Shown: piece by piece, positions 28,985 through 38,001 of the stretch | How the letters are laid out: each line of letters starts with the position of its first letter | Numbering within the stretch: the first letter of the stretch is position 1 | Assembly (NCBI GenBank): GCA_937139605.1 | Contig: CAKZQG010000006.1 | Location: 91,133 to 155,132, forward strand | From: an uncultured bacterium | Lineage (GTDB): Bacteria > DRYD01 | Direction: 5' to 3' | DNA length: 64,000 bases | Translations under genes and position numbers: made by a program | Notes under the pieces: model-generated | What the model was told of the DNA's origin: nothing | The model's database searches: none | Seen by the model: the letters and a program-made list of their open reading frames with translations, nothing else

Positions 28985-29878
28985 ATGAAAGGGGTTTTAT
29001 TATTAAGTTATGGTAGTATTTATAATATTGATGATGTAGAAAGATATTATAAACATATCTTAAAAGGTAAAGAATTAAGTAAGGAATTACTAGAAGAATT
29101 AAAGGAAAAGTATATAAAAATAGGGGGGAAAAGTCCATTAAATGAAATCTCTTTTTCAATAGCTAATAAATTACAATTATTACTAAATAGAAATTATCCT
29201 AATTTATATAAAGTTTATTTAGGTTTTAAGCATATTAATCCGTATATAGAAGAAATAGTTAAAAAAATGGAAGATGATAATATCAAAGAAGCAGTTGCTA
29301 TTATATTATCGCCTTATTATTCTAATTACAATATAAAAGATTACTTTGAAAGAGCTAAAAGTGATAAAATAAATTTTAAATACATATATGGTTATCATTT
29401 AAATGAATATTTAATAAAAGGTTTTAAAGAGAATATAGAAAAAGTTTTAAAAGAAAATAGTATAGAAATTACTGACAAAGTTTTATTTTTATTTAGTTTT
29501 CATAGTTTGCCTTATAAGGTTTTAGAACAAAATGATATATATGTTATTCAAATAAAGGAGATAGTAGAAAAATTAGTAAAGGAAGTTGGGATAATTAACT
29601 ATGAAATAGGATATCAAAGTATTCCAAGTTATGCTAAAGAAAAATGGTTAGGCCCCGATATTATAAAAATAATAGAAAATATTAATTCAAAAATAGAAAC
29701 AATAATAAGTTGCCCTATTGGATTTATTAATGATCATTTAGAAGTTTTATATGATATAGATATACTTTTAAAAGAAGAAGTTTTAAAAAAAGGAATTAAT
29801 TTTTATAGAATAGAATTATTAAATGATAGTGATATTTTTATAAAATGCTTAGAAAGTTTAATAATCAAAGACTATTAA
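28985..29878 (+). CDS. hemH: Ferrochelatase
   Basis: About 297 residues from MKGVLLLSYGS. The ORF track starts at 28895, but that adds residues unrelated to the family, and the ATG at 28985 begins the characteristic strand. Family motifs: KIGGKSPLNEIS, FSFHSLPYKVL (HS motif), KEKWLGPDI, and the C-terminal CPIGFINDHLEVLYDID with the catalytic Glu. It inserts iron into the porphyrin macrocycle; whether the substrate is proto- or coproporphyrin cannot be told here. Confidence 0.9.
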   Translation: MKGVLLLSYGSIYNIDDVERYYKHILKGKELSKELLEELKEKYIKIGGKSPLNEISFSIANKLQLLLNRNYPNLYKVYLGFKHINPYIEEIVKKMEDDNIKEAVAIILSPYYSNYNIKDYFERAKSDKINFKYIYGYHLNEYLIKGFKENIEKVLKENSIEITDKVLFLFSFHSLPYKVLEQNDIYVIQIKEIVEKLVKEVGIINYEIGYQSIPSYAKEKWLGPDIIKIIENINSKIETIISCPIGFINDHLEVLYDIDILLKEEVLKKGINFYRIELLNDSDIFIKCLESLIIKDY

Positions 29879-29933
29879 AAAATAATTATAATTTCATAAA
29901 ATAAGTAAAATAAATAAAAAGGAGAAAAAAATA

Positions 29934-30731
29934 ATGATAAACAATAAAATTAAAACTAATTTATATATTATTATAATATCTTTTATAATTTTATTATTTT
30001 CAATGATTTATATTCATTCTGAAAGTAATATGATATTATATTATAAATTAGAGACTACATATAATACAAGTCCAGATATTACACAATTACCTAGTGATAA
30101 AACTAAAGATAATTATCAAGAAAATACGAAACAAACGGTGGATTTTTATGTTAGTGAAAATAAAATTAGATTAAATACAAAAGAATTATCAGATAATCAA
30201 ATAGTTACAGATGCAAGTGTAATTTTAGAAGATAATAATAATAATATACTTTTTTATATTATTGATAATATTCAAAAATATTATGCGGTAATCAATCAAG
30301 AAAATATGAATACTTTTTTACAAGATCAAAACAAAATAAATGAGATAATAAATAGTTCAACTATAAAAAAAGAAGGAACAGAAAAAATTGGGAATCTAAC
30401 TACAGATAAGTATTCTATTTATTATCAAAATAAAAAAATATTAGAATTATATGTAGTTGATTACAAAGAATTAATTCCTACAAATTATCAAAATAATTTT
30501 AAAAAATTATACTTAGAATCCAAAATATTTAATAAATTTAATAGCTACTTTAATGAATTAGGAAATAAAATAACTACAAAAATTTCTTCAGGATATATCC
30601 CCATAAAATATAATCTATTTGAAAATAATAAATTAACAGGTACTACTTTATTAAAGGAAATAAAATTTATTGAATATAATAAAAGTTATTTTGAGATACC
30701 TTCAGATTACAAAAAAGTAGATTTTAAATAA
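29934..30731 (+). CDS. Exported LolA/DUF4412-like protein
   Basis: 265 residues. One N-terminal hydrophobic segment (9-27) could be a signal anchor or peptide. The rest has beta-rich pattern such as VDFYVSENKIRLNTKEL, GNLTTDKYSIYYQNKKILELYVVD, and TGTTLLKEIKFIEYNKSYFEIPSDYKKVDF, which fits DUF4412/LolA-like proteins. A role in outer-membrane lipoprotein or lipid handling is possible, but it is not assigned. The ribosome binding site is AAAAGGAG. Confidence 0.5.
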   Translation: MINNKIKTNLYIIIISFIILLFSMIYIHSESNMILYYKLETTYNTSPDITQLPSDKTKDNYQENTKQTVDFYVSENKIRLNTKELSDNQIVTDASVILEDNNNNILFYIIDNIQKYYAVINQENMNTFLQDQNKINEIINSSTIKKEGTEKIGNLTTDKYSIYYQNKKILELYVVDYKELIPTNYQNNFKKLYLESKIFNKFNSYFNELGNKITTKISSGYIPIKYNLFENNKLTGTTLLKEIKFIEYNKSYFEIPSDYKKVDFK

Positions 30732-30744
30732 TTAAGAATAAATT

Positions 30745-31653
30745 ATGAATGAATTAATTAAAAATAATATAGAAACCAAAATATTAGATGCTAACTTTAT
30801 AAAAGATTATAAAAATGATTTATTAAAAAAATTTGAAAAAATTAATTTTAATTATGAAGATAAATATGTTTATATAATATATTTTACTACTTCTAAGAAC
30901 AATTATTTTGCTAAAAATCAGAATAAAATTTTTAATAATATAAAAACTAAGAATTCTTTTATTATTTCAAAATTAATAGAAATAAACCCAAATGTTATAA
31001 AATTACAAGAATTCATAGAATTAATTCACAAAATAAGTAATAATGATAATACAATAGGTATTAATATAGAACTTCCATTACCTTTAAATTATAGAAACTA
31101 TCAAACTGAAATATTTTTAAAAATAAATAGATTTAAAGATATAGATTGTTTAAATCCGATAAATTACTATGAATTTTTAGAAAAAGATAAAAATAAACTA
31201 GATGATATAATAATTCCGTCGGTAGCAAACTCAGTAAAAATAATGATGGATTATTATGATATTAATTATAACAAAAAGGATATAGTTATATTAGGTAATA
31301 GTTTATATACTGGTTTTTCAATTGCAGCATTATTTTTAAAGTTTGATTCAACTGTTTATTTATTTAATAAACATACAAGAGATATAAAAAGTAAAAGTAT
31401 AATAGGAGATATTTTAGTAAGTGCAACAGGGGTTATCAATCTAGTTGATAAAAATTATATAAAAGAGGGTGCATGTGTGATAGATGTAGGCTTTGAAGTA
31501 TATAATAATAAAATTTATGGGGATGTTAATTTAGAAGATTTAATTAACAAAGCTCAAGCAGTTTCTATTGTACCCAATGGAATTGGTAGAATCTGTAATT
31601 ATTCTGCTTTATTAAATCTATATAAAAACTTATTAAGAGCTAATATAATCTAA
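30745..31653 (+). CDS. folD: FolD-like methylenetetrahydrofolate dehydrogenase/cyclohydrolase, divergent
   Basis: 302 residues. Family landmarks: GINIELPLPL, INRFKDIDCLNPINYY, IVILGNSLYTGFSIA (cofactor loop), DILVSATGVINLVDKNYIKEGACVIDVGFE, and PNGIGRICNYSALL. It interconverts 5,10-methylene- and 10-formyl-THF. The active site is unusual: the family's VQLPLP is IELPLP, KDVDG is KDIDC, GRS is GNS, and the catalytic YxxxK segment appears as YFAKN. It may have altered activity. A link to glycine cleavage one-carbon flow is possible. Confidence 0.75.
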   Translation: MNELIKNNIETKILDANFIKDYKNDLLKKFEKINFNYEDKYVYIIYFTTSKNNYFAKNQNKIFNNIKTKNSFIISKLIEINPNVIKLQEFIELIHKISNNDNTIGINIELPLPLNYRNYQTEIFLKINRFKDIDCLNPINYYEFLEKDKNKLDDIIIPSVANSVKIMMDYYDINYNKKDIVILGNSLYTGFSIAALFLKFDSTVYLFNKHTRDIKSKSIIGDILVSATGVINLVDKNYIKEGACVIDVGFEVYNNKIYGDVNLEDLINKAQAVSIVPNGIGRICNYSALLNLYKNLLRANII

Positions 31654-31658
31654 ATGAT

Positions 31659-32186
31659 ATGTTGGAAAATAGGAAGAAAGTTTTACCTGAAGAAATAGAA
31701 TTAAAAAACGCTAATATAGTAGATGTTTTTATATTTTACAAATATTTAGATGATACAGAGATAGTAAAAAAAGCGTTTGGAATAACTGAGATAACTAAAC
31801 AAGTTCAAGAAAATATATCAAAATTAAAGAAAACAATGTTCATTAATAGATCTAATTTTAAAGCTATAAAGTATAATAATAAAACTGTGGGATTTATTCA
31901 AATAGCTTTTGATAATCATAATGAAGTTAGATTAGGGATAGTAATAGGTGATAAGAAACTATGGAATCAAAACATCGGAACAATAAGTATGAAGAAAATA
32001 ATTAAATTTATTTTTGATAATTATAAATATGTTAATCAGATTATATTAGATACTGCAGTGTTTAACGTTGCTGCAAAAAAGTGCTTTGAAAAAGCGGGGT
32101 TTAAATTATATAACCAAGACACTCAACGATTTTATTTTAAAATTACTAAAGAAGATTACTTGAATAATATTTCTAATTATTTATAA
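31659..32186 (+). CDS. GNAT-family N-acetyltransferase
   Basis: 175 residues with a GNAT core: VGFIQIAFDNHNEVRLGIVIGDKKLWNQNIGTISMKKIIKFIF (motif A, with the Q/N-x-x-G-x-x type loop) and AAKKCFEKAGFKLYNQDTQRFYFK (motif B). RimJ/RimL-like N-terminal acetyltransferases are candidates. It starts five bases after folD. Substrate unknown. Confidence 0.75.
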   Translation: MLENRKKVLPEEIELKNANIVDVFIFYKYLDDTEIVKKAFGITEITKQVQENISKLKKTMFINRSNFKAIKYNNKTVGFIQIAFDNHNEVRLGIVIGDKKLWNQNIGTISMKKIIKFIFDNYKYVNQIILDTAVFNVAAKKCFEKAGFKLYNQDTQRFYFKITKEDYLNNISNYL

Positions 32187-32219
32187 AATTACAATAAAAT
32201 TAAATTTATAAGTAAGTAT

Positions 32220-32744
32220 ATGAGTATAAAGAAAGTATTTATAGGGAACGATCATGCTGGCAAAGATTTAAAGGAATTAATAATTAGTTATTTAAAAGAT
32301 AATTACAGTGATATAGAAGTTATAAATTTAGGGACAGATAGTTATGAAAGTTGCGATTATCCTGATTATGCTAAATCAGTTAGTTTAAAAGTATTAGAAA
32401 ATGAAGATAGTATAGGGGTATTAATATGTGGAACAGGGATAGGGATGTCTATAGCTGCTAATAAAATCCCTGGAATAAGAGCTGCGTTATGTTATAATTC
32501 GACTGCTGCAAAATTTGCAAGATTACATAATAATGCTAATGTCCTATGTTTAGGTCAAAGAATGATTGGCATTGAACTGGCTAAAGATATAATAGATACT
32601 TTTATTAAAACAGAATTTGAAAAAGGAAGACACTTACAAAGAGTTAATAAAATTGAATATATTAACAAAAATGATACACAAAATATAAATTTAAAAAATT
32701 TAGAAGAAAAAAGCTCTGAAAAAAGCTTTAAAAATTTATGTTAA
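32220..32744 (+). CDS. rpiB: Ribose-5-phosphate isomerase B
   Basis: 174 residues, RpiB/LacA/LacB family. FIGNDHAGKDLKELI, SCDYPDYAKSV, VLICGTGIGMSIAANKIPGIRAALCYN and NVLCLGQRMIG are typical, and CGTG contains the catalytic Cys. It interconverts ribose-5-P and ribulose-5-P in the cytoplasm. The last 25 residues are Lys/Asn-rich and unlike the family. The gene overlaps the next by seven bases. Confidence 0.93.
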   Translation: MSIKKVFIGNDHAGKDLKELIISYLKDNYSDIEVINLGTDSYESCDYPDYAKSVSLKVLENEDSIGVLICGTGIGMSIAANKIPGIRAALCYNSTAAKFARLHNNANVLCLGQRMIGIELAKDIIDTFIKTEFEKGRHLQRVNKIEYINKNDTQNINLKNLEEKSSEKSFKNLC

Positions 32745-33706
32745 TTTACATATCAGTTTTTCTTACTTCTTTATTAATATGTTTTTTAATTACTCCGGTT
32801 ATAATAAATATAGCAAAGAGATATAATATAGTAGATAAACCAGATATTAGGAAAATTCATAAAGAACCTATTCCCCGAATCGGTGGCTTAGCTATTATAA
32901 TTAGTATTATTTTTACTTCTTTTTTTTATTTGACTACTTTGTATATTTTTGATCCTAATTTTTTAGTTTTAAAATATTTTAAGTATAAATTTACTCAAAT
33001 ATTAGGGTTAGCTATATCTTTTTTAGTGATATTAATAACTGGTATATTAGATGATATAAAAGATTTAAGTGCCATAAAGAAATTAATGATTCAATTATTG
33101 GTTGGTAATATTTTATTTCTTACAGGTACAAAGGTAGATTTTTTTATATTTCCAAATGAAATAATTTTAAATAATATCATAAACTATATATTTACAATAT
33201 TATGGGTAGTAGGTTTGATGAATGCTATAAATTTATTAGATGGATTAGATGGATTATTATCGGGGGTATCATTTATTATATCTATAACCTTAGGAGTATT
33301 AGCAATAGCTAAGGGGCAAACAGTATTAGCTATAATTATTTTTTCATTAAGCGGAGCTTTATTAGGGTTTTTAAGATATAATTTTAATCCTGCTAAAATA
33401 TTTTTAGGAGATACTGGTAGCTTATTTATAGGTTTATTTATGTCAGTTATATCTATCTTAGGATATTTTAAAAAAGCTACTTTTATATCATTTGTTATTC
33501 CTATCTTAATATTTGCATTACCTATTTTAGATACTATATTAGCTATAATAAGAAGAGCCTTAAAAAAGCAACCTATTTTTAAACCGGATAAAGAACATCT
33601 ACATCATCTATTATTGAAATCTGGGTTATCTCAAAAACAAACAGTTACAATATTTTATATAATTACTTTATTATTATCTATCTTAGTTATTTCTATTGCT
33701 AAATAA
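32738..33706 (+). CDS. MraY/WecA-family undecaprenyl-phosphate sugar-1-phosphate transferase
   Basis: 322 residues with about ten transmembrane helices. KPDIRKIHKEPIPRIGGLAI, GILDDIKDLSAIKKL, AINLLDGLDGLLSG, and LGDTGSLFIGLFM plus KPDKEHLHHLLLK match WecA (UDP-GlcNAc:undecaprenyl-P) more than MraY. It starts synthesis of a lipid-linked surface glycan at the inner-membrane cytoplasmic face. It may feed the WecG-like enzyme at 204-944. Its start overlaps rpiB. Confidence 0.9.
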   Translation: MLIYISVFLTSLLICFLITPVIINIAKRYNIVDKPDIRKIHKEPIPRIGGLAIIISIIFTSFFYLTTLYIFDPNFLVLKYFKYKFTQILGLAISFLVILITGILDDIKDLSAIKKLMIQLLVGNILFLTGTKVDFFIFPNEIILNNIINYIFTILWVVGLMNAINLLDGLDGLLSGVSFIISITLGVLAIAKGQTVLAIIIFSLSGALLGFLRYNFNPAKIFLGDTGSLFIGLFMSVISILGYFKKATFISFVIPILIFALPILDTILAIIRRALKKQPIFKPDKEHLHHLLLKSGLSQKQTVTIFYIITLLLSILVISIAK

Positions 33707-33712
33707 TTAATT

Positions 33713-34249
33713 ATGATTAAATTAGTAAGTTTTTTCTTAATTTTACTGACTTATTTTTTCATTTATATACTTTTTTTTAATAGTATTAAAAGTCCTTACA
33801 ATTTAATAGAAGGAGAATATTATTCATTAACAGAGTTACCTTCTTTTAAAAATCAGGTTATAATGTTTAATTTTTATGATGGTTACAAATACAATAAGCA
33901 GTTTTATGGAAGAGGAAATGGTAAAATTAAAATAATTAAAGACTACCTTTATCTAAATGAAAGCATTATTACTAACAAATATTTTCCAAATATAAAATTC
34001 TTTAAAATTCCATATAATAATATAAATATAGACTTGATTTATAATTTAAGGTTATCTAAAATAATATCTTTAAGAATAAATGAAAATACAATAGAAAATG
34101 AAAATATAATTAATTACAAAATAGATATATTAGAATCCAAAGAAGATTATATATATTTTTTGCTTTATTCACAAGGAAAAATATTATTAAAAGATAATAT
34201 ATATATAGAAGAATTTTTATTAAAGTTAATATTTATAAGAAAAAACTAA
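33713..34249 (+). CDS. Membrane-anchored protein of unknown function (LptC-like?)
   Basis: 178 residues. An N-terminal hydrophobic segment (3-23) precedes a beta-rich part (EGEYYSLTELPSFKNQVIMFNFYDGYKYNKQFYGRGNGKIKI). No family recognised. Size, single membrane anchor and beta-strand content would suit an LptC/DUF-type periplasmic protein, but I have no motif to support it. It starts six bases after the WecA-like gene and 32 bp before the Crp-like gene, so it is co-transcribed. Confidence 0.4.
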   Translation: MIKLVSFFLILLTYFFIYILFFNSIKSPYNLIEGEYYSLTELPSFKNQVIMFNFYDGYKYNKQFYGRGNGKIKIIKDYLYLNESIITNKYFPNIKFFKIPYNNINIDLIYNLRLSKIISLRINENTIENENIINYKIDILESKEDYIYFLLYSQGKILLKDNIYIEEFLLKLIFIRKN

Positions 34250-34281
34250 AAAATCTAAGGTAAATGATATTTCAGTAAGAT

Positions 34282-35469
34282 ATGAGTAAAAAAGATAATG
34301 ATAATAAAGATAAAAAGAAGGATAATATTTTAGATTTAATATGGGACTTAGATTTAGATTTAGAAGAAGACGAAAATAATGAAAATCAAAAAATTACTTC
34401 CTTAAAAGATTTAAAATCTCCTAAAAGCCTTGAAACTTTACAAAACTTAGATGCTTTACAAAGCATAAGTAATACAAAAAGTATAGATAATTTACAAAAA
34501 AATAAATCAAAATTAATTTCTAAATCAAAAACTAAAGATATTAATAAAAAAGAAAAAAAAGAAAAAAATAAAAAAAACCAAAAAGAATTACTAAAATCTA
34601 AAAACAATGTATCTAAAAATAAAGAAAATATATCATTTACTAAAAAAAATAAACTAACTCAAGAAGATACAAATTTATTAGAAAAATTAATAACTAATAT
34701 AACTTCATTTATAAATGAAGAAGATCAAAAAACGATAAAAGAAATAAAAGAATATTTTTATAATAATTTAAATAAAAAAAAATTTAGAAAACTATTTGAA
34801 ACTAATATCAATGATGAAATCTTTGAGAACAATATTGTTTTTTTAATTAATGGCTTTGGGTATTATTATAATCCTTATAAAAATATAATAATTGATTTCT
34901 TATTTCCATTTGACTTAATTTATTTTCCCCTGATTTTTGATTATAAAAAAATAAAAATAAATATATTATTTAGAGAGAAATCAATAGCTTACATATTTCC
35001 AAAATCAGATTTTATTTTAAAAAAAATAATATATAAATATATCTTTAAAAAACATAATGAAAGCATATTAAGAGAGTTAAATTTAAAGAATTTAGATAGT
35101 TATGATAAAATGATGTTCTTTATTTATTTTTACTTACAAAATTATTATAAAATAGATTTAAAAAATCATGTAAGTTTTAATATTATCAATGAATACAATA
35201 TTAATAACGCTATTATCAACGATGATATTAATATAAATAGCATTAATATAGAAAATCTTAACACAAATTTTAATTTTAGACATTATATAAATTTACCAAT
35301 TAAAAAAGTTGCTAATTTTTTAGGTATTTCATATGAAACACTTATTAGAAATCTAAAAAAAATGAAAGAACTTAATTTATTACTAGAAAAAGAAAATAAA
35401 ATATTTATAAACTTAAATCAATTTAAAGATGATTTTAAAAATTTAGAAAATAAACTAATAATATGTTAA
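34282..35469 (+). CDS. Crp/Fnr-like regulator with a long lysine-rich N-terminal tail
   Basis: 395 residues. Residues 1 to about 130 are low-complexity Lys/Asn/Asp/Ser-rich and include near-repeats (LKSPKSLETLQNLDALQS). About 150-240 resembles a cyclic-nucleotide-binding beta-roll, and 320-395 has a winged helix (LPIKKVANFLGISYETLIRNLKKMKELNLLLEKENKIFINLNQF) of Crp type. It probably is a DNA-binding transcription factor. The ligand pocket is not recognisable. The ORF track lists an opposite-strand shadow in the tail, which I reject. Confidence 0.65.
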   Translation: MSKKDNDNKDKKKDNILDLIWDLDLDLEEDENNENQKITSLKDLKSPKSLETLQNLDALQSISNTKSIDNLQKNKSKLISKSKTKDINKKEKKEKNKKNQKELLKSKNNVSKNKENISFTKKNKLTQEDTNLLEKLITNITSFINEEDQKTIKEIKEYFYNNLNKKKFRKLFETNINDEIFENNIVFLINGFGYYYNPYKNIIIDFLFPFDLIYFPLIFDYKKIKINILFREKSIAYIFPKSDFILKKIIYKYIFKKHNESILRELNLKNLDSYDKMMFFIYFYLQNYYKIDLKNHVSFNIINEYNINNAIINDDININSINIENLNTNFNFRHYINLPIKKVANFLGISYETLIRNLKKMKELNLLLEKENKIFINLNQFKDDFKNLENKLIIC

Positions 35470-35490
35470 TTAAAATTTTTATAGTTAATA

Positions 35491-36612
35491 CTAATCAAAA
35501 AATTGAATAAATTTAGTTTTAGTAGAAGATATAGGATTAATTGGAGTTATATGTTTTATAAAAGTAGTTGCATAACCACCCGTTGGCAATTTAAACGACA
35601 ATACTATTTTATATCTATTAGATTTACTTAATTCATCTTTTAAAACCTCAAATTTAATATCACTTATTTTTACAAATAAATCCCTATTATTATAAGAATT
35701 GTTAATTTCATTATTTTTGTTAATAAATAAATTTACAATTTCTTTTATGTTTTTATAATTTTTTTGATCTATATCAAACATTATCATTAAGTTTTTATTA
35801 GAAACATATATTTTTAAATCTTGATTGTTAAATAATAAAAAAACAAATAAACTCAAAAAAATATTAAAATCAAATGAAAATAATATTTCATCTTTAGATA
35901 GTTTTATTTTTTTTAGATTTTCTTTATCTTCTAAAAATTTAATTTTAAAAATGTTTTTAACATCTTTTTTAAATTCTTTAATAAAATTATATATATTATT
36001 AATTTTAGAAAACTCTTTATAATATATAATTTTATAAATCTCATCAATAATAGTTTCTTTTATTTTTTTTAATTTAAAAATAAAATCGTTTATTGAAAAA
36101 GATAGATTAATAGGGAATCTTTGATCATCATAAAAATTTAGAAAATAAAAATCTTTAAATAAAGTTAGCTTTTCTATATAAGTATTTAATTCTTTTTTAT
36201 CTATATCTCTTAAAGTTATATTAAATTCATTAAAGAGTAAATCTTGTTTTTTTAATGGCCTATCTAAATATCCCACAAACTCAAAAGATTTTATATTCTT
36301 TACTTTTTTAAAAATTTCTTCTATTTTTTTAAAAAAAATATTAACATTATTAACATTAGAAACTAAAAAAGAAAAATATTGAGTGCTTAAGGAATATTTA
36401 TCTTTTAAACCAATAAAACCAACTTTTATATTATTTTTAAAGAATATATCTGCTATTTTGAAAGTAGATACATTCTCTTTGGTTATTTTATAAATTAAGT
36501 AAGTTTTTGAAGATCTATTATTAGCTAAAAACTCATTAAAGTCAAAATAAATAGGAGCATTTATAATTTCATTAACAATAAAATCAGATGAAATAGATTT
36601 TAATTTTATAAT
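35491..36612 (-). CDS. truD: tRNA pseudouridine synthase D (starts with AUU)
   Basis: The ORF track has only 35491-36276 (from a GTG at an internal valine). My translation continues in frame to 36612: IIKLKSISSDFIVNEI, then KVGFIGLKDKYSLSTQYFSF (TruD catalytic motif, Asp in GLKD), then FVGYLDRPLKKQDLLFNEFNITLRD. This matches the start of TruD (MKLK...DFIVEEI). Full length is 373 residues. The only suitable start is ATT at 36612, six bases after AAGGAAGG; no ATG, GTG or TTG lies in frame upstream. TruD makes pseudouridine-13 in some tRNAs. Confidence 0.85.
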   Translation of the reverse strand: MIKLKSISSDFIVNEIINAPIYFDFNEFLANNRSSKTYLIYKITKENVSTFKIADIFFKNNIKVGFIGLKDKYSLSTQYFSFLVSNVNNVNIFFKKIEEIFKKVKNIKSFEFVGYLDRPLKKQDLLFNEFNITLRDIDKKELNTYIEKLTLFKDFYFLNFYDDQRFPINLSFSINDFIFKLKKIKETIIDEIYKIIYYKEFSKINNIYNFIKEFKKDVKNIFKIKFLEDKENLKKIKLSKDEILFSFDFNIFLSLFVFLLFNNQDLKIYVSNKNLMIMFDIDQKNYKNIKEIVNLFINKNNEINNSYNNRDLFVKISDIKFEVLKDELSKSNRYKIVLSFKLPTGGYATTFIKHITPINPISSTKTKFIQFFD

Positions 36613-36754
36613 TAAACACCTTCCTTTTATATTATTATCATTATTATTATTTTTCTTTAAAAATACTCGCTCCCCTATTTTTATTTTCTTTATTATTTTG
36701 CATTTTCAAATTTTATCAAGGGAAATATTTTAAATAAATTGAAATAATATAAAA

Positions 36755-37912
36755 ATGGATATAAAATTTATTTTTTTAAGTAATGGTTATGGAGAAGATA
36801 CAATAAGTACATATATTATAAGGGAGTTAGATAAGAAGCTTAAAAAAAGTGGAGTTAATTTTGAGATTTTTGGATTCCCTTTAGTAAATACTGGAGAAAA
36901 ATATAAAGAAAATAATATTAATATCATAGGACCTGTTAAAACCTTAAAAAGTGCAGGAATAAGTGGATTATTTAATTTCAAAAACTTTATTCTCGATATC
37001 AAAGATGGCTTATTTTCTTTTATCTTAAATCAATTAAACTTCCTTAGTAATTATAAAAATAAACCCAATATATATTTAGTAGCAGTTGGAGATATCTATC
37101 CTCTATTTTTAAGTATTTTTAAAAACAAATTATCAAAAACTAATGTTGTATTTATCCCTACTGCTAAATCCTATAAAACTGAACCGTTTAATTTATTAGA
37201 GATATACTTCATGTCATTAGTTAATGCTAATTTTGTTAGAGATGAATTAACATATTTAAAATTAAAAGATAAACTAAATAATGTATATTTTGTAGGAAAT
37301 CCAGTTTTAGATTTAGATTATATAAAACCAAATGAAAATATTTACTTAGAAAATAATATAATAATTTTACCAGGCAGAAAGGATAGTTGCTTAAAGAATC
37401 TATTTTATTTTACTAAATCTATCAATATACTATTAAACAAAATAACTAACGAAAACATTTTAAATGTTTTGCCTACTTTTAGCATAATAATTCCTGAATT
37501 TTATCCAATAAAAGAAATAAATAATTTAATAGAAAAAGAGTTAGAAAAAGAGTTTAAACAAAGAGTTTATATATTAAGTGATAAGTATTACAGGTATGTA
37601 TTAGAGAATAGTTATTTAGTGTGGGGGCAAGCAGGAAGTGGAAATGAGCAAGCAGCAGGTTATAAACTCCCTGTAATCTCTTTTAATGAAAACAATTGGT
37701 ATAGAAAAAGGCAAAAAAAATTACTCAATAATTGTCTAATATTAATAGAACAATATAACATAGAAAAATTAGTTAATGAAACTATTATATTATTTAAAGA
37801 TAAAGATAAATATAAGTTTATAGGGTTAGAATGTTATAAAGAGATGGGCCCCTTAGGAGGCGCTATCAATATTTCTAATTACTTAGCTAACTTAGTTCTA
37901 CATAAAAACTAA
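36755..37912 (+). CDS. Lipid-A-disaccharide-synthase-related glycosyltransferase
   Basis: 385 residues. FLSNGYGEDTISTYIIRELDKKLK, GFPLVNTGEKYKENNINIIGP, YLVAVGDIYPLF, VFIPTAKSYKTEPFNLLE, NVYFVGNPVLDL and IILPGRKDSCLKNL follow the LpxB-related family known in cyanobacteria and some deep-branching diderms. It lacks the full LpxB context (lpxA, lpxC). It is likely a GT19-like enzyme for an outer-membrane glycolipid, but the exact product is uncertain. Confidence 0.75.
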   Translation: MDIKFIFLSNGYGEDTISTYIIRELDKKLKKSGVNFEIFGFPLVNTGEKYKENNINIIGPVKTLKSAGISGLFNFKNFILDIKDGLFSFILNQLNFLSNYKNKPNIYLVAVGDIYPLFLSIFKNKLSKTNVVFIPTAKSYKTEPFNLLEIYFMSLVNANFVRDELTYLKLKDKLNNVYFVGNPVLDLDYIKPNENIYLENNIIILPGRKDSCLKNLFYFTKSINILLNKITNENILNVLPTFSIIIPEFYPIKEINNLIEKELEKEFKQRVYILSDKYYRYVLENSYLVWGQAGSGNEQAAGYKLPVISFNENNWYRKRQKKLLNNCLILIEQYNIEKLVNETIILFKDKDKYKFIGLECYKEMGPLGGAINISNYLANLVLHKN

Positions 37913-38001
37913 TAAAAAATCTTATAATTCTAACATTATCCTAACTAAATACTTATTATTTCTATTTAAAATAGTTTAGTAGTAATTAGTTTATAAATTT
38001 A

